Positions 1 through 9,668 are shown, counted from the first letter of the stretch. The stretch is 36,375 nt of DNA from Deltaproteobacteria bacterium (GCA_026388515.1 JAPLJO010000125.1:1-36375), one strand, 5' to 3'. Notes: generated from the sequence alone by a model not told the origin. Made by a program: numbers and translations.

Positions 1-3000
1 GTCTGTTCATAAATCGTGAAGTCGCTGTCGTTCGCCGCACCAAGGTTATCGGTAATGCCGAGGGCCGCCACGTTGGTGGCGCGGGTTTGAACATTAATAT
101 AGTCGCCTGCTTCCATGGCAAGGTTTGTCACACCGATGAAACCACCCGTTCTATTGATATACCAGTGGGTGTAAAGGTGGAGCGTATCAGAATCTGCCTG
201 GAAGTCGGCGGTATTCGCCGCGGTACCCTGTATGATGATGGGCCCGACGAGGATGTTGGTTGCAGTATCGGGATCTATACCGATATAGGTTTTACCCGTC
301 GTGTTGTTGAAGCCGTCCACGTCAGCACCGGTGAGTCCCAGTGTGCGATTCGCGTCGGCGTCGCCGTCACCGATGATGACCTGCACCGGCGTTACCTGGT
401 CATCCCAATTCACGGGCATGACGTAGATACTCTCGGAAGCACTTCCCAGCCAGTTGCCGCCATCGAAGTCCATATTGTCCGCCCAGAGGACGATCTGGGC
501 GTTGTTGTTGTCCACGAGGGCGTTCACGTCGAGCATCCGGGAGGCGCCGGTGTTGCCGGCATTATACCCTGCGGTGAGGGTGATGCGGCCCGTGCCGGAA
601 ATGACGTTACTGTTAATAGTCAGATTGCCGTCGATGGCGGTGATATCAATCGTCCCGGTGCCCGCACCCGGTACAGTGGCGCCGACGACCGAGCCTGCGC
701 CCGCATAAAGATTGGAGACACTCCCCACCGTCAGGTTTCCGCCTGTCGCGTCCTCAAATATATTGATGACGCCGTTCCCGCTGTTCACGACGGCGGCAAC
801 GGTATTTGCCCGTGTGTAGATGGGATCATAGGGAGACTGGCTTCCAATGCTTCCATTCGCGGAAATAAAGGCAACGCCGTCGCCGGCCTTGTTCGCTTCC
901 ACATATATATCCGCCACGCGGTCCGTGGTATCGCCCAGGGTATCCGGCATGGTGATGTTCTTGTCGGCATAGAAGACAAAGGTGTCCGCCGCCGCGCTGC
1001 CGCCGGTATTGGTGACAATGGCGTCGATGTTCAGGTTGCCGTTTGTTGGGGTCGCGTCGGTTGCTGCGAGGACCACAATACCTGCTCCGTCGGTCTGCCA
1101 CACGCCATAACTCATATTACCAAGACCGAAATCAAAGCCGGTAACAGGTGTCGCTATTGTCAAATCGCCGGCGTCATCCTCGACCTTTGCATCGCCCGCG
1201 GTGTAGATGCTGAGAGAGCCGGACCGGATGTTGAGACGGTCCGCCGCTCCAGCGCCGAAGGTGCCGTTGATGTCGTCGCCACCCTGTGTGGAGACGAGGT
1301 ACGCCTGGCCCGTGACAGTCAGCCTGTCGTTTCCGCCGCCATCATCGGTGATGGCGTTCAGCACCGCGCCACCGTCGCCGTTCGCCACGAGGGCGATATT
1401 GGCAAAATTCGCCGTGGAGAGGTCCACCGTGCCGGTGAGGGTGATGTAGTCGGCGCTGTTCACGTAATCGCCGGTGAGGTCGCCATCCGCGGCGCTCGCC
1501 GCAGGAACCGCACGTCCCAGCACCACGCCGTAGCCCGCGGCATTCGCCGTGATGGTCAGAAGCTCCGCCTGGGTAAGGCCGAGTGTATCCGCCGCGTCGG
1601 CGCCGCCGACAAGGATATGGTCATCGGCATCGCCCACTTCGGAGATGCTGAGGTAGGCATTATGGCTGCCGCCCACGGTAATCGTACCGGTAAGGTTCAT
1701 ATTATCCGAGACGAGATGGATTTCGCCGTCGTTCGTCTGGATGGTGCCTGCGTTTATGATGTTGTTGTCATCCGCCCTGGCTTCCAGAACGATAAAGCCG
1801 CTGCCTCCGGCATAGACAGTGGATAACGCCGGAATGTTGATGGGCGTATTGGAGCTCACCACGATATTGCTTGCCGTCGTGGAAATGCCTTCGTACGTCG
1901 CGAAGGGGCTGAAGAAGGTAGTGTCCACGAAGAGGCCTGCTGTAGACCCGTCGACATTGTCGATGATGATATCGCCCTTCACGGTGGAGTGGGCTTCAAT
2001 AAGCGCGCCGTTGCCCGTGCCGGGTGCTGCATTGGTGGTATCGAGCATGCGCGTGGTGATATCGATGCCGCCTTGGGCTTGCACGTAGAGCTGGTTCACC
2101 CGGAGTTCGTTTCCGCCAAGACCGCTGTTGCCAGCACCGTCGTTAATCGCCTTGTAGTCAGTACTGTCGGTAATGAGGGCGAGGTTGTTCGTATAGGCCG
2201 CGCTGTTGTCAAGATTGACGTCGCCGCCTATGGTTATGGTGCCGTCCATGATGACGGGTGTCACGAGGTTGTCCTGGCCGATGATGATACCGCGCTCCGT
2301 CGCCACCACATCTCCGCCGCCGGTTGATGAATGGGCCGTATTGATTCTCCGGAGCTCCGCCTGAGTAAGGCTGAGCCTTGCAGGGTCATCCGGCGTTGCG
2401 TCATCTATGAGATAGACCCCCCGGTTCACCGCGTCATAGGGACGGATATAGACGTCGCCGTCGCTGGTGCCGTTATTGGTAGCGGCGCTGTCGGTATTCA
2501 CGTTTCCTGAAATATCGATGTTGTCGCCGATGAGGACCACGTCACCATCGTTGGTGATGACCGTCTCGCCACCGGAAATAGTCAATGTTGTCTGGGTGTC
2601 GGAAAGATCGCCCGCCTCGAGCCATATCTGCTGACCCGTGCTTGGAGTATTATCGACGGATCCGTTCAGAAGGAGGTTGCCGTCGATGGTAATAATTTTG
2701 ATATCGCCGCCGCCATCGTTGATGACATTGTCGAGGACGGTGGGGGTCACACCGGGAATGACTTCCGCCTCGCCGAGTTCCAGGTTCCCGCCGTCGTCGG
2801 ATTCGGTGATAAAGATGCCGCCGGAAGTGCTGTTATAGATTGCAAGCTGGCCCGTGATATCGGTGACGATGGCGCTGTCTGGCGACCCGGAAGTGCCTAC
2901 GCCTGCCGCCGCATAGATTGCCGTATCCTGGCCACTGGCAACGCCTTCAATGCCTGTCGCTGCGGAGCTTACGTTCAGGTTCGTGAGAGTCCCGTCGGTT

Positions 3001-6000
3001 TCGAGGACCACATCCTGGTAGCCGTCAACATGGGCGGTAAACGCGGAGCTCGCATCGTACTTCGTGTTCACATTCACTTCCGTGTCGAGCTGCATGCCGC
3101 CGCCGTCGTCTTCAAAGAGGCGCAGATCGCCGCCTTTGGCACGCGCCGCGATTGAACCCGCGGACTGAACGTTAAGCTCATTGCCGTTGATTCCCTCCAC
3201 GCCGAAGATGGCCCCGCCCGCGTCGAGAGTGAGGGTGCCGCTCGCATTGGCGTTGATAATGGTATCCGTCGTTACGTCGCCGTCATCAGTAATATCGCCG
3301 CCGGTGATGATGGTGAAGTTCGTAACCTGCGTTCCAACGGGACCAATGGCGGCATCGGCGGTGACGGTCACATCACCGGCACCCGCCGCGCCCACAACAA
3401 GGCCATCGGCAAAGACGTTATTGAGGTCTGTGTCGGTGAGGCCGAGCTTCGTCGCCGAGTCGTGGCCAAGGTCGATTTCCCGGTTGGCACGGGCCGTGTA
3501 AGGGCGAATGAAGAGGGTGTTTGTATTCGTGTCAATGAGGGTGCCAAGAGTAAGAGTAACCCCCGGATTGATGTCCACGTCATCCGCCGCAAGGATAAGG
3601 TCAATATTCGGGGCGTTGCTAGTGACGTTAGTGGTGAAATCAACATTACCCGCCACCCCGGCGATGCCGTCAATCGTAATCTGCTTATTGGGACTCTCAA
3701 GCTGGAGGCTCACGATAGTGTGCGCCGTCGCGTGGGTGGTTATGGAGAAATTACTGAGCAGGAGATCATTGGATGTCTTGTCGATTTCGACGATGTGAAT
3801 CTCGCCGTCACCGGAGGCCGCAGAGGTGTTGAGGGTGACCAGTTTCCCCACGCCGAGGGATGCCGTCTCGACGCCCACCGGGTCATCGAAGGTACCGATG
3901 GATGAGTTGGTTCCGGCACCGATGAGGGTGATTGAATTGGCGCTGATGCCAGTGCCGGCGACTTTGTCATCGATTATGTCGCCGTGGGCGCGGACAATCA
4001 GGTTGGTGACATCGACCCCCGACGTCAGGTCAAGATCGAAGACCTGGACGTCGCCGTCGTGCTGGACATCGATGGGCGAGCCGTCGGCACTCGTGAAGGA
4101 GCCGATGTACAGGTCGGTCTCGTTAATTACGTTTTTAATATCCGATGCATTCAGTATCAGGGTCGATCCCGGCACCAGTGCATCCGAGCCGCCGAGTTCG
4201 ATCTGGACACCAGGTTGACTTGACGAGATGAAGACCTTGCCCGTTCCCCCGAGATCCATGCCGCCCGCGATTCCAATGACCTGCGCGGCCGTGAGCACGG
4301 CATTGCCGCCCTTGGTATAGACGCTCGGCACTCCCGCGGCGTACTGGAAAATGTCGATTCCGCCTTCGCCGTCGGTGCTGTAGTAGTCGGCCCGCGCGAT
4401 GAACGCACCTCCGTCGGTCAGTGCACGCCCCTTATTGATCCTGAACTGTATGCCGCCGCTCGCGTACGCCGTAATGTCGCCGCCGGTTCCCGCACCGCCG
4501 TCATCCGTATTCAGAATGCCCCCGATGGTGACGGAGTGGTTCAGGGTTGTGTCGAGACTCCCCGCCTTCAGCTCAATCAAGCCGCCGTTCGTCGTGATGT
4601 TTCCCGTCGTCAGATCGCCCTTCGTCGCGTTCAGGAAGACGTCGCCGCCCTGCGTTCTCAAGGTGTCGCCGATGTCGTTGAACGTGATGGTGCCGGCAGT
4701 CATGGTTATGCTGTTGCCCACACCCGTCTGGAGCGCGAGCACGCCGTCCGTGTAGAGATCCTGAACCGTAATCTGGTTCGTGGCCTCAAGAACGATATTA
4801 ACGGTCGACGCCAGCGCTTCCAGGTTATTTTCAGATACCGTATTCAACGCACCTCCCTCGGCCGCCAGTATGTCGGGCAGTGAGCCATCAAGAGGATTGA
4901 GCGGTGCATCATTCTGGTCGATAATCCATAGCACCGTGGGATCGATGTAAAGGGTCCCATCTGCCGTGCCTCCGGAGCCGTTCACGGAACCTTCGAGCAC
5001 GATGTTTCCCTCCGCAGAGACTTCGGCAAAACCACCCTTTCCCCCCGCGGAAATATCAAATACCGAACCGCCGTCTCCTACTACAGACGAGGCGCTCAGG
5101 ACTCCATCGGCAACCACGGTCTTCACCGTGGAATTCAAATCGATGGCGCCGGCCTTGCCCAGCACGGCATTCGCAAGAATGTCGCCGCCCACGCCGACCT
5201 TTTCACCGGCCATCACGACGCTTCCGCCCGCCGTCACGCCGGACGCATCGAGGGTCCCCGTATTGATGACTATACCCTCGTCACCACCAAGAAGTTTTAT
5301 CACGCCGCCCTCGGCCACCACCGAGGTCGCTTCGATGATTCCTGTGTTGTTCACTACCGCGTCAAAAACATCGCGTGCGGCCTGAGCCGTCATGGTCACC
5401 CGTGATGCTTTGATTTCGCCCGCATTCAGAACGGCGGAGGTCAGGTCCGCTCCGTCAGGGCCGGTAATCGAGGCCGCCGTCTTTCCGTCAACGGCGAAGT
5501 TGATGAGTCCGTCACCATCAAAGTCGAAGGACATGGCACGCCCCGAGGCAAGCACCACCTCGCCCGCCCGAGCGTTGATGAGCCCTTCATTCACGACGGA
5601 GGCGCCGGCCAGTATGGCGTACCCGCCGTTATGTACTGTAATTTCACCTTTATTGATGACGTAGCCGCCATCGCCTTCCTGCGTGAGGTTATACCGTCCC
5701 GCGAAGAAGTCGTCCCTGTCCATTACGAGTGAGGTGCCGAGGAACCCCGCCGTGTTGATGCGGGCTTCGGACCCGATGACGAGTCCGTTGGAGTTCATGA
5801 CCCAGACCTGCCCGTTGGCAATGAGCTGCCCCAGGATGGATGAGGGGTCCTGCCCTATGACCCGCTGGAGGAAGATGGAGTCGGCCGACGGCTGATTGTA
5901 ACGGTGAGTCTCATCAATCCCGATATTGTAGTGCTGCACGGGATTGTAGACCTTGTTCGCCGTCTGGGTATAGGTGGTCGTCTTCCCATCCACCGCCTGG

Positions 6001-6176
6001 GTAAAACCGCCGGCGGCATTACCGGTTGCAGGCAGGGCAAGCAATACCATCGCTCCTCCCAGCCCGATCCCCAGGTTCTGCAGACGCTGGAGGCTGCGCT
6101 CGAGGGAGTAGGTCTTCCTTTCGCGACGGTTTCTTCTAATCTGTGATCTTTTGATTTTCCTGCTCAAACTGGCCAT
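1..6176 (-). CDS. Two-partner secretion exoprotein (TpsA; filamentous haemagglutinin N-terminal domain), 3' end beyond window
   Basis: I read an uninterrupted minus-strand frame from ATG at 6176 to the window edge (about 2058 codons, no stop). AGGAGG at 6184-6189 sits 7 nt before the ATG. Residues 1-33 are strongly basic, residues 35-55 form a hydrophobic signal core ending in a likely Ala cleavage site, so this is a long signal peptide. Residues 56-205 match the TPS/haemagglutination-activity domain: SIFLQRVIGQDPSSILG, then NSNGLVIG at 128-135 (NPNG in most relatives), then GGYAILAG and GEVVLASG. The rest is Gly/Asp/Asn/Thr/Val-rich beta-helix sequence with no cysteine that I noticed, and it contains spaced copies of an L-x-LT-x-(A/T)-(E/D)-L module. 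Family knowledge: the TPS domain is recognised by the TpsB pore encoded just upstream, and the protein is exported to the cell surface as an adhesin. The actual target is unknown and any C-terminal effector domain lies outside the window. Confidence 0.93.
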   Translation of the reverse strand, partial: MASLSRKIKRSQIRRNRRERKTYSLERSLQRLQNLGIGLGGAMVLLALPATGNAAGGFTQAVDGKTTTYTQTANKVYNPVQHYNIGIDETHRYNQPSADSIFLQRVIGQDPSSILGQLIANGQVWVMNSNGLVIGSEARINTAGFLGTSLVMDRDDFFAGRYNLTQEGDGGYVINKGEITVHNGGYAILAGASVVNEGLINARAGEVVLASGRAMSFDFDGDGLINFAVDGKTAASITGPDGADLTSAVLNAGEIKASRVTMTAQAARDVFDAVVNNTGIIEATSVVAEGGVIKLLGGDEGIVINTGTLDASGVTAGGSVVMAGEKVGVGGDILANAVLGKAGAIDLNSTVKTVVADGVLSASSVVGDGGSVFDISAGGKGGFAEVSAEGNIVLEGSVNGSGGTADGTLYIDPTVLWIIDQNDAPLNPLDGSLPDILAAEGGALNTVSENNLEALASTVNIVLEATNQITVQDLYTDGVLALQTGVGNSITMTAGTITFNDIGDTLRTQGGDVFLNATKGDLTTGNITTNGGLIELKAGSLDTTLNHSVTIGGILNTDDGGAGTGGDITAYASGGIQFRINKGRALTDGGAFIARADYYSTDGEGGIDIFQYAAGVPSVYTKGGNAVLTAAQVIGIAGGMDLGGTGKVFISSSQPGVQIELGGSDALVPGSTLILNASDIKNVINETDLYIGSFTSADGSPIDVQHDGDVQVFDLDLTSGVDVTNLIVRAHGDIIDDKVAGTGISANSITLIGAGTNSSIGTFDDPVGVETASLGVGKLVTLNTSAASGDGEIHIVEIDKTSNDLLLSNFSITTHATAHTIVSLQLESPNKQITIDGIAGVAGNVDFTTNVTSNAPNIDLILAADDVDINPGVTLTLGTLIDTNTNTLFIRPYTARANREIDLGHDSATKLGLTDTDLNNVFADGLVVGAAGAGDVTVTADAAIGPVGTQVTNFTIITGGDITDDGDVTTDTIINANASGTLTLDAGGAIFGVEGINGNELNVQSAGSIAARAKGGDLRLFEDDGGGMQLDTEVNVNTKYDASSAFTAHVDGYQDVVLETDGTLTNLNVSSAATGIEGVASGQDTAIYAAAGVGTSGSPDSAIVTDITGQLAIYNSTSGGIFITESDDGGNLELGEAEVIPGVTPTVLDNVINDGGGDIKIITIDGNLLLNGSVDNTPSTGQQIWLEAGDLSDTQTTLTISGGETVITNDGDVVLIGDNIDISGNVNTDSAATNNGTSDGDVYIRPYDAVNRGVYLIDDATPDDPARLSLTQAELRRINTAHSSTGGGDVVATERGIIIGQDNLVTPVIMDGTITIGGDVNLDNSAAYTNNLALITDSTDYKAINDGAGNSGLGGNELRVNQLYVQAQGGIDITTRMLDTTNAAPGTGNGALIEAHSTVKGDIIIDNVDGSTAGLFVDTTFFSPFATYEGISTTASNIVVSSNTPINIPALSTVYAGGSGFIVLEARADDNNIINAGTIQTNDGEIHLVSDNMNLTGTITVGGSHNAYLSISEVGDADDHILVGGADAADTLGLTQAELLTITANAAGYGVVLGRAVPAASAADGDLTGDYVNSADYITLTGTVDLSTANFANIALVANGDGGAVLNAITDDGGGNDRLTVTGQAYLVSTQGGDDINGTFGAGAADRLNIRSGSLSIYTAGDAKVEDDAGDLTIATPVTGFDFGLGNMSYGVWQTDGAGIVVLAATDATPTNGNLNIDAIVTNTGGSAAADTFVFYADKNITMPDTLGDTTDRVADIYVEANKAGDGVAFISANGSIGSQSPYDPIYTRANTVAAVVNSGNGVINIFEDATGGNLTVGSVSNLYAGAGSVVGATVPGAGTGTIDITAIDGNLTINSNVISGTGRITLTAGYNAGNTGASRMLDVNALVDNNNAQIVLWADNMDFDGGNWLGSASESIYVMPVNWDDQVTPVQVIIGDGDADANRTLGLTGADVDGFNNTTGKTYIGIDPDTATNILVGPIIIQGTAANTADFQADSDTLHLYTHWYINRTGGFIGVTNLAMEAGDYINVQTRATNVAALGITDNLGAANDSDFTIYEQ

Positions 6177-6289
6177 TGTATAACCTCCTGAGTGACAAAA
6201 ATGAATGGTGGTTAACTCTCTTTATTTATGTAACCTGCCCGGCTGACGGAATCGGGCGGGTTCGTTCGCTATGCGTTATATACTTTCTA

Positions 6290-7990
6290 TTAATAGAAGG
6301 CGCTTAACTGGAAATACCAGACGCCCCTATTTTTGAAATCCTCATCCTGCGGCTCATCGCCGCCGACGCTCCTCGCCCAGTCAATCTTCGCTTCCACGTA
6401 GGGAGAGAGGGCGAAGCGAAGCCCAAAACCCTGACCGATAAATTCGCCGCTTCCCACTTCGTCAATGGCCGCATCCTTGACGGATACACTGGCCGCATCA
6501 ATGAAGGCGGCAAAGGCCATCGAGAATCCCCATGTCTCCGCGCCTATCCACTTAAAGTCACGACTCCAGAAGGGAACCCTGACTTCAAGGGTTCCGTAGA
6601 CGCCGCTATCGCCGCTGTATTCGCCCATGCCATAGCCGCGGACGGTGCCCGCGCCGCCCACGCTGAGCTCTTCACCCGAGGGAAGGCGGTCGGCGCTGAT
6701 CTGGCCGCCGAGAGACAATACCGCATTAATGTTATAGGGGAAAAGCTGGTAGCGGGTGGCAAGAAATTCCGTCTTGGTGAACGTGCTGTCTGCCTCATGG
6801 CGGGATTCGATTGCATTATCTTTTATACCCTGCCGGAAGGTGGCGGAAAAGTAATTGCGCCCGTTCCACGCGTCCACCCAGTCCACAGAGGCACCCGCGC
6901 GGAGCACGACGAGCTCATCCTTATAAAGCTGCGTATCGAGGATATCGTTGGTGAGATGCTTGTAATCCACGCCGAAGTCGCCGAAGACGCTCAGACTTCG
7001 TGACCTGACGAAGGGATGGCTCACCCACAGGCTCGCGATTCTGGATTTGCCTGTAGCGTCGAGCACTTCAAGCTCCCTGCCTGCCGTGTATTCGAGGTAA
7101 CTGTAGGAGGCGCCCACTTTCGTTCCACAGTAATTGACGGGAAAGATGTACTCGAGACGCCCGTAGTACAGCTCGTCGTCCTCGCCGATGTCAAATCCCG
7201 CGCGGAGAGAGTCGCCGTATTTGAAGGGATTGTACAGTGAACCGTTGATTCCAAAGCGGTTCCGCGCCACGTAGCGCGAGCCGAAATTATTGTAGTCAAG
7301 ACCAATGCCCCATATCTTCGATTCCGTCACGTCCACGATGATGTCTGTGGTGCCCGGCGCGTCACCCGCCATAAGCGTTGATTTCACGCTCATTCCGGGA
7401 TAATCCATGAGAAGCAGCAGCGCCCGTTCCAGGTCCGCCGTACTCAGGGCGCCCCTGTCACGGACAATCTTCATCACGTTCTGGATGAGTTCCTCTTTGT
7501 ATCGCTCGTTACCCCTGACGATGACCTTGCCGAGGCGCCCCTCTCGAATGGCAACGACCACACGGCCGCTCTCGATGGTCTGGGGCGGAATGTATACCTT
7601 TGTCAGCACGAAAAGCTTTTTTATATAGTAGGAGGATACCTTGTCGACAATCTGCTGGAGATCGTTTACTTCGATGGTCTTCCCGATAAAATCTTTGACG
7701 ACGTCACGCAGTTCGTCTTCTGAGATGACTTCGTTGCCATCGAAGGCGATTTCCCTCACCTCGACGGTGACGCCCTCGGCGCCCTTGAACTTGCGTCCTT
7801 CGTCATCCTTGATTATTATTTCGGGAAGCGAGGGGAGCTTGCGCACATCCTCCTTCTGGAGAGATTGCTGAACCGCGCCTGTCTTGGCACCCTCCGGAAT
7901 TACTGGCGGCGCAGACCACGCCACGGAACAAAGCATGACGAAAAGAATTACCTGACTCAGGACCACCGGTTTTAAGATTAGTCTTTTCAC
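6290..7990 (-). CDS. TpsB outer-membrane transporter, ShlB/FhaC/HecB family
   Basis: Exports the downstream TpsA protein across the outer membrane. I chose GTG at 7990 because AGGAGG lies 5 nt upstream and the product then begins with a classical signal peptide (VKRLILKPVVLSQVILFVML, cleavage near Ala27); an in-frame TTG at 8020 would add ten unconvincing residues. About 566 aa, the normal size. Residues about 73-145 form the first POTRA domain (VREIAFDGNEVISEDEL), followed by a second POTRA-like segment (GKVIVRGNERYKEEL), then a beta-barrel of about 330 residues. The conserved lid-loop motif VRGYGMGEY is at about residue 450, and the chain ends in aromatic residues (WYFQLSAFY), as expected for BAM-inserted barrels. 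The gap to the tpsA gene is 113 bp, so the two are likely co-transcribed. Confidence 0.95.
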   Translation of the reverse strand: MKRLILKPVVLSQVILFVMLCSVAWSAPPVIPEGAKTGAVQQSLQKEDVRKLPSLPEIIIKDDEGRKFKGAEGVTVEVREIAFDGNEVISEDELRDVVKDFIGKTIEVNDLQQIVDKVSSYYIKKLFVLTKVYIPPQTIESGRVVVAIREGRLGKVIVRGNERYKEELIQNVMKIVRDRGALSTADLERALLLLMDYPGMSVKSTLMAGDAPGTTDIIVDVTESKIWGIGLDYNNFGSRYVARNRFGINGSLYNPFKYGDSLRAGFDIGEDDELYYGRLEYIFPVNYCGTKVGASYSYLEYTAGRELEVLDATGKSRIASLWVSHPFVRSRSLSVFGDFGVDYKHLTNDILDTQLYKDELVVLRAGASVDWVDAWNGRNYFSATFRQGIKDNAIESRHEADSTFTKTEFLATRYQLFPYNINAVLSLGGQISADRLPSGEELSVGGAGTVRGYGMGEYSGDSGVYGTLEVRVPFWSRDFKWIGAETWGFSMAFAAFIDAASVSVKDAAIDEVGSGEFIGQGFGLRFALSPYVEAKIDWARSVGGDEPQDEDFKNRGVWYFQLSAFY

Positions 7991-8044
7991 TACGCCCTCC
8001 TTGCAAGACATTTGGTTCAATAGTTAAAAAACAAAGACATGACA

Positions 8045-8077
8045 GACACCGGAAACGCTCCACATGGAATGCGTGTC
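8045..8077 (-). promoter_or_regulatory. Stem-loop in the tpsB 5' leader
   Basis: GACAC at 8045-8049 pairs with GTGTC at 8073-8077, with further pairing inside (TCCA/TGGA around the loop). On the minus strand it lies about 55 nt before the tpsB GTG and is followed about ten bases later by a T-rich run. It could be an attenuator or an mRNA-stabilising leader. I do not recognise a known riboswitch class. Confidence 0.3.
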
Positions 8078-8357
8078 ACCGGCCCTCTATCTTCTAAAAC
8101 AGCAACGCCGATCCATCCGGGTGGCGCAGCACACCCGCAGGCCGGTCATTATACACGTATCCGAAAGATTAAGTAATTGATGTTCCCTCCGAATAAGAAA
8201 GGCCCTAATACCCCTTGATTTCAGCATCATATATCCGCTTAGAAAACGCACTAAAGGCATACGGCACCACTTCCCCCGCCGCACACCGCCACAAGGAAAC
8301 CGTCAAAATAAATCTAACGTGCTGAAATTTCTCGCCAATAAAAATATGGTGTAAAGG

Positions 8358-8387
8358 AGATTATTCCTAAAGAGAAGGTATTGTCAA
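8358..8387 (-). promoter_or_regulatory. Candidate sigma-70 promoter for tpsB-tpsA
   Basis: Minus-strand TTGACA (8382-8387, perfect -35) is separated by 18 bp from TAATCT (8358-8363, weak -10). It would give a leader of about 360 nt. Seen in sequence only. Confidence 0.35.
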
Positions 8388-8440
8388 GCAAAAAGTGGAT
8401 GGCGAAACGTAGACTTACCATTAATCTGGCGCCTTTGTCC

Positions 8441-8470
8441 TTGTCTGTATTCTCTGTCCCGTGATATAAA
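8441..8470 (+). promoter_or_regulatory. Candidate promoter for the ABC exporter operon
   Basis: TTGTCT (8441-8446) and TATAAA (8465-8470) are 18 bp apart and end 30 bp before the TTG start at 8500, leaving a short leader with the ribosome-binding site. Confidence 0.4.
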
Positions 8471-8499
8471 CACCACACTTTTGCAGGGGAGGGAATCAC

Positions 8500-9510
8500 T
8501 TGAAAAAGCGAATCATCCTCATTATTTTTGTACTCCTTCTCGTGGGTGTCGCCTTCTTTGTCTACCTCGGGCAGCTTAAGGTGAAAAATGCCGGGATGTA
8601 TTACTCGGGAACCATCGAGGCGACAAACTCGCAGCTTTCGTTTCAGGTGGGCGGCAGGGTGGCGCAGGTAGAGGTCGGCGAAGGTGAGCAGGTCACCGAG
8701 GGGCAGGTGCTGGCTAGGCTCGATGCCTCGGAATACCGGTCACGGCACAGCCAGGCCGACGCGAACCTGAAAACCGCCCAGCGGACGGTGGAAAAATTCG
8801 AGACGGTGCGTGACGTGTATCGCGCCACCCTCCCCGCCGATGTGACACGGGCGGAAGCCGCCGTCGCAAGTGCGCGGGCGGTGCTGGACGAGGCGGAAAA
8901 GAACCGCGCACGCTTTGAGAAACTTTCCCGCGACGGCGTGGTATCACAGTCGGAATGGGAGTCGGTGAAACTTAAGTTTGAAACGGCCTCGGCCCAGTTC
9001 AGGGAAAGCGACGCGGTCCTCCGCCAGGCCCGGAGCAACCTCACCAGGCTGGAAACGGCGGAAAAGGATATCGAGGTGGCGCGGGCCCAGGTACTTGCCG
9101 CACTCTCCGCTCTCCAGTTCACTGAAATCCAGCTCGGCTATACGGAACTCTCCGCACCGTTTGTCGGCACCATTACAAGCAGAAATATCGAACCAGGGGA
9201 GGTGGTGACGCCGGGACGGGAAGTGCTGACGCTCTCGGATCTCGAAACGGTGGATCTCAAAATATTTGTGGATGAAACGAATATCGGTGAAGTCCGCCCG
9301 GGACAGAATGTTGAAGTCAGAATAGACACATTCCCGGACAAGGTCTTCGAGGGAACCGTATCCTTTATATCACCTGAGGGTGAATTCACCCCCAAAATCA
9401 TACAGACACAGAAAGAGCGGGTGAAGCTGGTGTACCTGGTAAAGGTCTCCATTCCCAATCCCGAACTCATATTGAAGCCGGGAATGCCGGCGGACGCGTA
9501 CCTGCAATAA
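8500..9510 (+). CDS. HlyD/YbhG-type membrane fusion protein
   Basis: Periplasmic adaptor of an ABC-2 type exporter. The start is TTG, supported by GGGGAGGG 6-7 nt upstream. Residues 5-23 form one N-terminal membrane anchor (IILIIFVLLLVGVAFFVYLG). Residues 38-75 are the first half of a biotinyl-lipoyl barrel-sandwich (QLSFQVGGRVAQVEVGEGEQ), residues 80-205 a long Ala/Glu/Arg-rich coiled coil, and then come the second half-lipoyl motif (LSAPFVGTITSRNIEPGEVV) and a beta-barrel ending in LKPGMPADAYL. Length (336 aa) is normal for YbhG/EmrA-like proteins. It is first in an operon with two ATPases and two permeases in the same order as E. coli ybhGFSR. The substrate is not visible from sequence; drugs or other hydrophobic compounds are typical of this family. 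Confidence 0.92.
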   Translation: MKKRIILIIFVLLLVGVAFFVYLGQLKVKNAGMYYSGTIEATNSQLSFQVGGRVAQVEVGEGEQVTEGQVLARLDASEYRSRHSQADANLKTAQRTVEKFETVRDVYRATLPADVTRAEAAVASARAVLDEAEKNRARFEKLSRDGVVSQSEWESVKLKFETASAQFRESDAVLRQARSNLTRLETAEKDIEVARAQVLAALSALQFTEIQLGYTELSAPFVGTITSRNIEPGEVVTPGREVLTLSDLETVDLKIFVDETNIGEVRPGQNVEVRIDTFPDKVFEGTVSFISPEGEFTPKIIQTQKERVKLVYLVKVSIPNPELILKPGMPADAYLQ

Positions 9511-9550
9511 TAAGTTTCAAGTTTGAAGATCTTGTAAAAAGCCAAAAAGC

Positions 9551-9644
9551 CGTCTCTCCTGTGCAGGCGGGAGCCCCGACGCCGTCTCCGTGAATGCAGG
9601 GAATCATGCAGTAAAATCTGGATTCCCGCCTCCGCGGGAATGAC
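9551..9644. repeat. REP/MITE-like palindromic repeat, copy 1
   Basis: Three successive short hairpins fill most of the gap between the adaptor and ATPase genes, ending in GATTCCCGCCTCCGCGGGAA followed by TGAC. It matches, with scattered differences, the repeat at 35359-35450. TTGTAAAAAG just upstream resembles the outer arm of that second copy. Confidence 0.7.
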
Positions 9645-9668
9645 AAAACTGGATTCACGGTTTCACCT

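Larger units (their letters stand above)
7991..8499. other. Intergenic region between divergent tpsB and exporter operons
   Basis: Five hundred bases with no convincing gene; the short open frames here have no ribosome-binding sites. It holds a leader hairpin near tpsB and candidate promoters facing both ways, listed separately. Confidence 0.6.

Noticed and set aside
87-1826. Plus-strand open frame of 579 codons, with similar ones at 1989, 3462, 3984 and 4536
   Set aside because: All lie codon-for-codon antisense to the tpsA frame and arise from its Gly/Asp/Thr/Val-rich codons. They lack ribosome-binding sites and the products do not resemble any family.
6250-6275. GCCCG/CGGGC inverted repeat between tpsB and tpsA as a terminator
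   Set aside because: The stem is only 5 bp with an 11-nt loop and no T-run on either side.
8021-8170. Cyclic-di-GMP (GEMM) riboswitch in the tpsB leader
   Set aside because: I looked for the conserved GEMM core motifs on the minus strand and did not find them.
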